Origin: Lophius americanus
Lineage: Eukaryota; Chordata; Actinopteri; Lophiiformes; Lophiidae
Direction of reading: 5' to 3'
DNA: 64,000 bases
Assembly (NCBI GenBank): GCA_037951165.1
Contig: JBBDHG010000151.1
Coordinates: forward strand, 620,001-684,000
Of the stretch, positions 58,181 through 64,000 are shown piece after piece. The number at the start of each line of letters is the position of its first letter. The first letter of the stretch is position 1. The translations under genes and the position numbers were made by a program. Under the pieces are notes generated by a model. The model made no database searches. It was not told where the DNA came from and saw nothing but the letters and a program-made list of their open reading frames with translations.

Positions 58181-58920
58181 CTGTGATGTGAAAAAAATTG
58201 AAGCAAAGCAAAAGATATTATATAAAACAAAAACATTGTGTAAATGGTCCCTTAGGGAGAAAAGTCTAAGGAAACATGATAATGAGTTGCATCATGGGAG
58301 GCTTTGGATAAAGAGTTTGAAGAGTTTTTGGAGGATGACCAATCGCCACAGACACACAGGGACAAAATTATTCTTCAAATGTGACCACTTTATGGAAGTG
58401 CAATAGTCATTTTTGAAAGTACCTCTTAAATAAGATGTTAAAAGCGGGAGCAGCATCTGCAGTGATTATGGGTGATGTCATTACATCCACAAACCTGAGC
58501 TCCATGACCGTGCAGAATGAAACGATTTGAGAGCACATGCATCCCTTATGAGTTTATATAGAAAGCAGAGGTGCCCCTGCTTCGCCTGCATCCTCGGCAG
58601 CAGCCCAGAATACAAGGAAAACAAAAATTTCGGTCCAAACAGATTAGTGTGACCAATTTTTTATGTCTGTTGTTAGGAAGCAGCCTCCAGTGGTTGTGGT
58701 GTTATTGTAATTATGTTGGGATTACAGGAGGAAATCAGGTATGAAAGAGATGAATGAATGAATGTCCAGTGAGGCAGAAGGTCAGGGCGGATGGAGGGGT
58801 CAAACAAACACACGAACATCACCTTCATCTTATATCTCCGAAAAAGTCAGGATATTACGGAAAGGTCATGGTCGCTGCCGCGGGTCCTTTGTGTTAACGC
58901 GATAACGAGAAAAAAGATTT
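58181..58920. other. Unique sequence, no gene seen
   Basis: No recognisable gene or repeat. Confidence 0.35.
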
Positions 58921-59215
58921 CATGGATCATATTCAAATTTATACCCACATAGAGTTTAGTGTGGGGAAGAACGGGATTGATTTTCTGAAAAGTTGGTTGC
59001 ATACTTGAGACACTAGTGAGAGCTTTATCTCAAAAAGTTTTGAAGACATCCTTTCTCAACTGTCGGTTGTACATTTCACATTAATATCCATCTTCAGATT
59101 CACTAGGGGGAGCTTTTATTTTTTAACGAAAAACACTCTTCCAGACAAAACTCGAAAACTATTTCACGGATCATTTTATTCCCGGGTAGACCTCGGTGAG
59201 AGTTAGAACTGGATT
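58921..59215. repeat. Dispersed repeat A, copy 5, fold-back form
   Basis: The segment 'gtgtggggaagaacgggatt' (58960) and a diverged second copy 'ggtgagagttagaactggat' (59190) lie in the same orientation. They flank an inner part where 'actagggggagctttta' and 'ctcaactgtcgg' run opposite to the copies at 44001 and 53510. The arrangement differs from every other copy in the window. Confidence 0.5.
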
Positions 59216-59486
59216 GATGTGTTTAATTTAATAATTCACATTTTTCGAACTTGACAGAAGTTTTTGACAAAACAAAACAAAAATACTGTGAACATAACTT
59301 CACATTGATTTTGACGAGTTTAAACAGCAGGATTGCTTTTAAAACGCAGGGGATTGAGGACCTTTCGGGGACATACCCTGGTTATACTATAACTCAAGAC
59401 GTTTTAAGGCATGTGTCTATTATTCCAACAATATCAAGCCCTACTTATATTTTATTTTGGGTTTGGGTCAATTTTGAGTTATGAAC
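59216..59486. other. Unique AT-rich sequence, no gene seen
   Basis: No recognisable gene or repeat. Confidence 0.3.
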
Positions 59487-59720
59487 CTATTCATTCAGTC
59501 TTTTGGATGTTGGGGCCCGTTGTTGGCAGCTGTGGGAGGAGTATCCGTTAAAACCTGTACGGTAATGTCTGATGTTGGCGTAACACAGCATCTGAAGCAT
59601 TTCATGTTGCACCTTGGGGCCAAAAGCCAGAGGCAAGGAGCGCTCCCTCAGCGACATCAGGTCACCGGAGAGCGAGTGGATGGTTTTGTGTAGGAAAGAT
59701 TTCCGTGTGGTTTGCACCCT
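59487..59720 (-). other. Unidentified protein-like open frame
   Basis: The minus frame, extended upstream to at least 59759, reads LEAVGGWRVQTTRKSFL, then SLSGDLMSLRERSLPLAFG and PKVQHEMLQMLCYANIRH. It ends at a stop near 59484. Its composition (few rare residues, hydrophilic helix-like) looks more like real protein than most frames here. I recognise no family, and the initiating codon at 59717 is GTG, so there is no clear start. It sits directly beyond the A-run of the candidate retrocopy at 59760-60054. It may be chance, an exon, or part of the same retroposed unit. Confidence 0.25.
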
Positions 59721-59759
59721 CCACCCGCCTACTGCCTCCAGGCTGTAGCAGCCAGACTC

Positions 59760-60054
59760 TTTTTTTTTTTTTTTTTAAACCGGTTTGTTTATTCTCACTT
59801 GCCTCCCTCGTGTCTGTGCCGACTCTCCCGCAACACGGGCTACAGCTGATTTAAAAAGGCTGCGTGAGTTTTTCAGAGGCGCTGCCCTGCTTTCCTGTGA
59901 ACATCAATTCTGAGAGATGTTGTAGCTGCTTCTCCGTGAATTCATCGACTGGTTCATTCACCTCGCCGACACCGAGCAGCAGAGCGGCATCGTCGGAAGA
60001 CTGAGTGCTCTGAGTAAGATGTACGAGCTGAAAGAACATATGTCGTCGTCCTCC
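59760..60054 (-). pseudogene. Candidate retrocopy with polyadenylation signal and A17
   Basis: On the minus strand a frame runs from about 60054 (ATG at 60039) to a TAA at about 59851: MFFQLVHLTQSTQSSDDAAL, LGVGEVNEPVDEFTEKQL, then HLSELMFTGKQGSASEK. Some 55 bases further on comes AATAAA (59793-59788), and 11 bases after that a 17-base A-run (59776-59760). Stop, short 3' untranslated region, signal and A-run in this order are what a reverse-transcribed mRNA leaves. I do not recognise the protein. Against the idea, no target duplication was found, and 'tgttctttcag' just before position 60027 could be an acceptor, making this a genuine last exon instead. Confidence 0.4.
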
Positions 60055-60254
60055 CTATGGATATTAAAACATGGAACCTTCTACCTTTTGAAAGGTTCCT
60101 TCCTTACAGATAATTATGAGGACCAGATGAACGCGGGCATCTTTGCACATTAGTCGTAAAGTTACTTGAAAGCCCCATGAACACAAGCTGTAGGTTGCTT
60201 ATCATGACTTGACATCGTTTCTGAAATACTATGTAAACGTTCTGGAGTCAGTGC
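60055..60254. other. Unique sequence, no gene seen
   Basis: Contains an 8-bp inverted repeat 'ggaacctt/aaggttcc' near 60072-60098. Nothing else recognised. Confidence 0.35.
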
Positions 60255-60745
60255 TGTATGTTCAGGCCATGTATGGCATCTCAATGGTGTTCAGGTCCAG
60301 AACCTTAACCTTTTCGGCTCTTCTTGGGGTCAATCTCTTGTTCCATGAACCATTTGCATCTTAAATTTAACCCGCAAACTGATGATCTGACATTCTCCTT
60401 CGAAATTTTCTGGTAGTTTCCATGAATTATAGCAACTCATTTTGGACTAAAAGCAACAGTGCATCTCCACCACATCCCACACTGCCACCTCCTTGCTTGA
60501 CCGTGGAATGCTGCGTCCATAGAAGGTTCTCCCAGAAGATCTGAGGGTCTATTGGAATAGCGGATGTCGGGCCACTTTTGAGAAGGTTTTTCCGCGTCTT
60601 CCTCTTCAGTACATAATGTGACTCACTGTGGATCTCTGGAGAACCGGAGTCCCAGACTAATTTCAATCCCTTTATTCCTCATCTCTTCAGGAATTTCTAA
60701 TGATTTTGGCATCATGTGCTGCTTTTGGGACCCACAAGGAAACGC
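60255..60745 (-). mobile_element. Degenerate Tc1/mariner-like fragment, third family
   Basis: Minus-strand 5' part of a transposase of another Tc1-like family. Read on the plus strand the blocks are 'actgatgatctgacattctc', 'tccttgcttgaccgtgg', 'ctcactgtggatctctggag', 'cctcatctcttcaggaattt' and 'ttggcatcatgt', the last covering the transposase start codon. The order is that of the N-terminal half of fish Tc1 transposases. Stops and indels are many, and terminal repeats are not recognisable. Confidence 0.65.
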
Positions 60746-62660
60746 CATGTTTTTGAAAATGTTCTGTTTACGTGATGTGATTGAACTGCATTATTCATTG
60801 ACGTTTCGTTTGAAGACACGTGGAAGTTTAGTATTGGAAAGAAATAAGATGAGGAGAAATCCATCCTGGAGGTGAATGGATATTTCTTCACAACACTCTA
60901 CATCATGTGAATTCATACAAACATACACACAATCCCTCTCTTCAAGAATAGAACTCGGATGGCCCAGGAAAGCAGCGAGCTCAGAGGAGATACTTCAAGC
61001 TCGGTCTCATCACAAGGTCACAGCCTGCAGGCAGCGGCAGCAGCGGCGGCAGCAGTAGCAGCAATAACGGCTCTCCATCTCCGAGCCCCATTTAACTGAC
61101 TGATGCTTTTTGACATGTCGGAGCTATCGAGCCAGTTAGCCTCTGGGAGGCTTCAATTAGAGCCAGGACTTAATGCAGCAGAGAACTTTCAAAGGCCCTG
61201 ATACGAAGTTGCAAACGGAGTCGAATCAATAAGGAGAACATGGTTAAAGGCAACTGTAGCGAACCCACCGCGCTCAGAGTGCTAAAGAAGGAACTCGCAG
61301 AAGGCTGAACGTAGATGTGAGGTGAGGGATAATGCAGCCAAGGTTTCTTTTAGTAGCAGATGTTTATTTCACTTAAGCTGCACTGTGCCGTGGGTTGTCT
61401 TGGGAGGAAGAGTTTGAACCCCTCAGAGCCAATTAGACCGTTCTAAAGAGCTTGTCAGAGGCAGGCAGGTGCATGTGACTGCCGGAACATATGCTCCAAT
61501 CTTCAAATGTCGAAAATTAGATATTGTCTGAGCTTCGCCTGTACCCTCGTCCACGCATCGCACAGAGGAGAGCGGTGAATGACGTCGCAGCCTCACTATT
61601 TCATCGCCCTCATGACAGGTCCATTTCCTCGCGGGAGACACGTGATTCAGCCGGATCCCCTATATAACTGCCACTGCCACCTTCCATCAGCCCTCTATAG
61701 CTGATTTATGGATAAGATGCGCGCGGTTATATGCTCCCATGGGAGCTAAGCCTATTTGATTTTGTCAGGGGCAATTAAACAGTGCGGGATGGGGGCCTGC
61801 AAACTGTAATATGATGAACTATGAGGGAATCATGATGATGGTTTTTCTGGGATTCGTGCAAGTATTGCAGTTATTCTTGATATTTGCATCAGAGGCAGAA
61901 AATTCTGAAAATATCAAAGACTTTTATCTTCTTCTGTTGTTGGGTACATATACCTAAAAACTTTTTTCTTTGCTTTCTTTGCAGCATTAAGTAGTCTGTG
62001 CCAACAAAAGCCAGTTTTATGGAGGAGTGGAAAAACAATTTTTAGCCAAGCAGACCTTGAGGTTGGCTGTACATCACAGCCCCCCTCCTCCACCCCCACC
62101 CCCACAGTGTGAGTGCATCATTGTCTGGGCTGTACCAGTCAGAAATGACAACAGAGGGTGACATTGAAAGGTCCCAGAGTTCAGCTGCCTGAAAATGTCA
62201 CTTTGCTGGCTCTGACAGAACAACAACGCTGGAATGCGACAGATCTCCCTCCACGCACACACATTTACAGACAGAAATGTGCCGATTCTCTTCTTCTTCT
62301 TTCTGTGTCATTATGCACCAATATTCCATTGATTAAGTGTCTCACATAGCAGCATTGATTGAATTTTTTTGGTGGACCGTTATAGATGAAGCAACGACAA
62401 CAAAAACAGCCAATTTGAAGTTGTCACATTGGGTTTGAATGACCATCTTTCACTCCGCTGAGAGATTTTATGTAATAAACAAACAGCCCAATTTATCGGA
62501 AAACAGTCGCAAAGTGAATCAAAAGTGAAATCCGTTCCAGCTCTCACTAGTTTTACTCATACCCTCTTACATGATCTACTTAATGTTATAACGTTGTTAT
62601 TAACTGGCGGTTGTCAGTATTTTAAGCAGTTTCTATTTAGTGTATCTTTTATAACAATTT
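60746..62660. other. Unique sequence, no gene seen
   Basis: 60960-61760 is GC-richer and repeat-free apart from a small 'cagcggcagcagcggc' CNG patch near 61032-61062. A C-rich tract lies at 62079-62105. The minus frame 61423-61641 is not recognised. Confidence 0.4.
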
Positions 62661-62686
62661 TAATAATAATAATAATAATAATAATA
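62661..62686 (+). repeat. (TAA)n microsatellite
   Basis: About 26 bp of pure TAA units. Confidence 0.85.
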
Positions 62687-64000
62687 CATTTAACTTATCA
62701 TGCACTTTACATTTGGATCAAATATCCAATCATAGTGGAAAATATCATCATTATCCCTGCATACATTAGAGAACTATTAATGCATATCATTAATCAAAAA
62801 AGAAATTGATCATAGAAAACTTGAAGGAAAAACACGATCAAAATGAAAAACGAAAAGAAAAAACAGCAAATGCAATACATACAACAACCCCAGCATCTGC
62901 TGTTACCATAGTAACTAGTGGTGTCAGCCAATTAGCCAGGAATAAAATAATAAGCATGAAACCTTTCCAATCAGACTCACCCATCCCATCCATGCATGTT
63001 ATATACAGTACGAGAAAAGAAGTTGGATGTTGAGTGAGTTCAGTCTCTCGGCGTACGAGCTGACGAGCACGTAAGTAATGAGAGTACTGTAAGTGTCGAA
63101 GGTGTGAACGCATCAGAGCTTTCATACCTCCTCTGATCTGTGACTGAGAGGAGGAGGAGGAGGTAAAGCAGAAACGTCGCTCCTCATTAGACCCGACTCC
63201 CCATCGTCCTCTGACAGAGAGGTTCACATTCTTCCTCCAGCAGTCACTTCTCACAGTATGGCACCGGTCCATCCAAACAGGTAACAGCGACTTTGCCCTC
63301 AAGTCAAAACCAGAGCCTCCGCCTGATCCGATTAGCAACTCACATCAGCATCACTCTGTGAGGAGAGCACAGAACATGAAGGAGAAGGGCCAAGTGCTTC
63401 AAAAATAAATGTAAGACTCATTTCCAGCGAGTGTCTGATTATTGTTCCAGCCTCCCAATCTTTCCAGGCTGCCACTTGTGTATGTCCTCAGAATGTGAGA
63501 CAGAGATATGACAGAGTATTTGCTTTGCATTTTTTCAGGTTCATTTTCAATGTGAGTGAGTTCACTGAATTATCAAGCACATCATTTCTTCTCCAGAATC
63601 AAACTGTATTCACGGATCCAGGGATTTTAATCACATTGATTATCTTGTCGTGTCAGTGGGAGGGAATATATTTGGCAGCACTTGCTGTCCTGAAGTTGAA
63701 AGCAGGAAAATTCAGCAGGAATAAGGATTTGACTTTAAGAAGGACGACTGGGATGAAGCGCCTCCAGGAATGGAGAGGATGGACAAACTATTTCAAGGTC
63801 ACGAGCGTCCGCGGCTCATCGGTGTGTCAGAATGTGTCAAAGAGCTGTTTTAGCAGGAAAAGGGCGTCACAATATCAAGCAGAGTGTTTGTGATGAAGAA
63901 AGAACTTGTGTTTTTCTGATGGCTGGAGAAGGCTGATAAACTCGAGGATTCTCAGTTGTCTTACTTAAGTAGCAACAGAATTAAACAATAATTAAGCTCG
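62687..64000. other. Unique sequence, no gene seen
   Basis: The minus frame 62838-63338 (166 codons) crosses a (GGA)n patch at 63147-63163, giving a serine run, and has no recognisable domain. The plus frame 63495-63893 (132 codons) is also unrecognised. Both lengths are within chance for this window. Confidence 0.4.

Noticed and set aside
62838..63338. 166-codon minus frame
   Set aside because: Crosses a GGA simple repeat and has no domain; chance length.

Overview
The window reads as a non-coding stretch of a teleost fish genome, probably an acanthomorph. It is AT-rich and dense in microsatellites. It carries Tc1/mariner transposons, several families of fish LINE (non-LTR retrotransposon), tRNA-derived SINEs and short terminal-inverted-repeat elements of types common in spiny-rayed fishes. 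Family names are from memory of these families; no database was searched.

I found no protein-coding gene that I can name, and no complete functional gene. The longest open frames are about 160-190 codons. That is roughly what chance predicts for 64 kb of this composition (my estimate), and the longest lies antisense to a dead retrotransposon. Recognisable coding sequence is almost all transposable-element debris: Tc1 transposase pieces and LINE reverse-transcriptase pieces, all frameshifted or truncated. Two stretches look like retroposed copies of unidentified transcripts: an A-tailed insert at 5904-6218, and a frame followed by a polyadenylation signal and an A-run at 59760-60054. One isolated interval with good splice sites (35995-36067) might be an exon.

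Layout. 0-13 kb: a SINE, two TIR elements, a near-full-length Tc1 copy with a nested insert, a CpG-rich patch near 7.0-7.3 kb, a second Tc1-like family at 9.1 kb, and CA/CT repeats at 12.1-12.7 kb. 13.8-22.6 kb: LINE 3' ends with embedded (TA)n, two Tc1 copies, a perfect 19-bp hairpin, a 239-bp TIR element and a SINE. 24-33.6 kb: a fold-back repeat, an inverted minisatellite, two LINE reverse-transcriptase pieces, deleted Tc1 copies, a GATA-motif palindrome, a 27-bp tandem dimer, a second CpG-rich patch and a SINE. 36-42 kb: the candidate exon, an RTE-type LINE and a Tc1 copy with a nested TIR element. 43-53 kb: dispersed repeats, four Tc1 copies and an RTE-tailed SINE fragment. 53-64 kb: two different LINE fragments, repeat copies, the second retrocopy candidate and a third Tc1-like family.

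The elements do not form a pathway. The record they give is of repeated insertion, internal deletion, nesting and decay. The intervening unique sequence is either intergenic or inside a very large intron; the sequence alone does not decide this.
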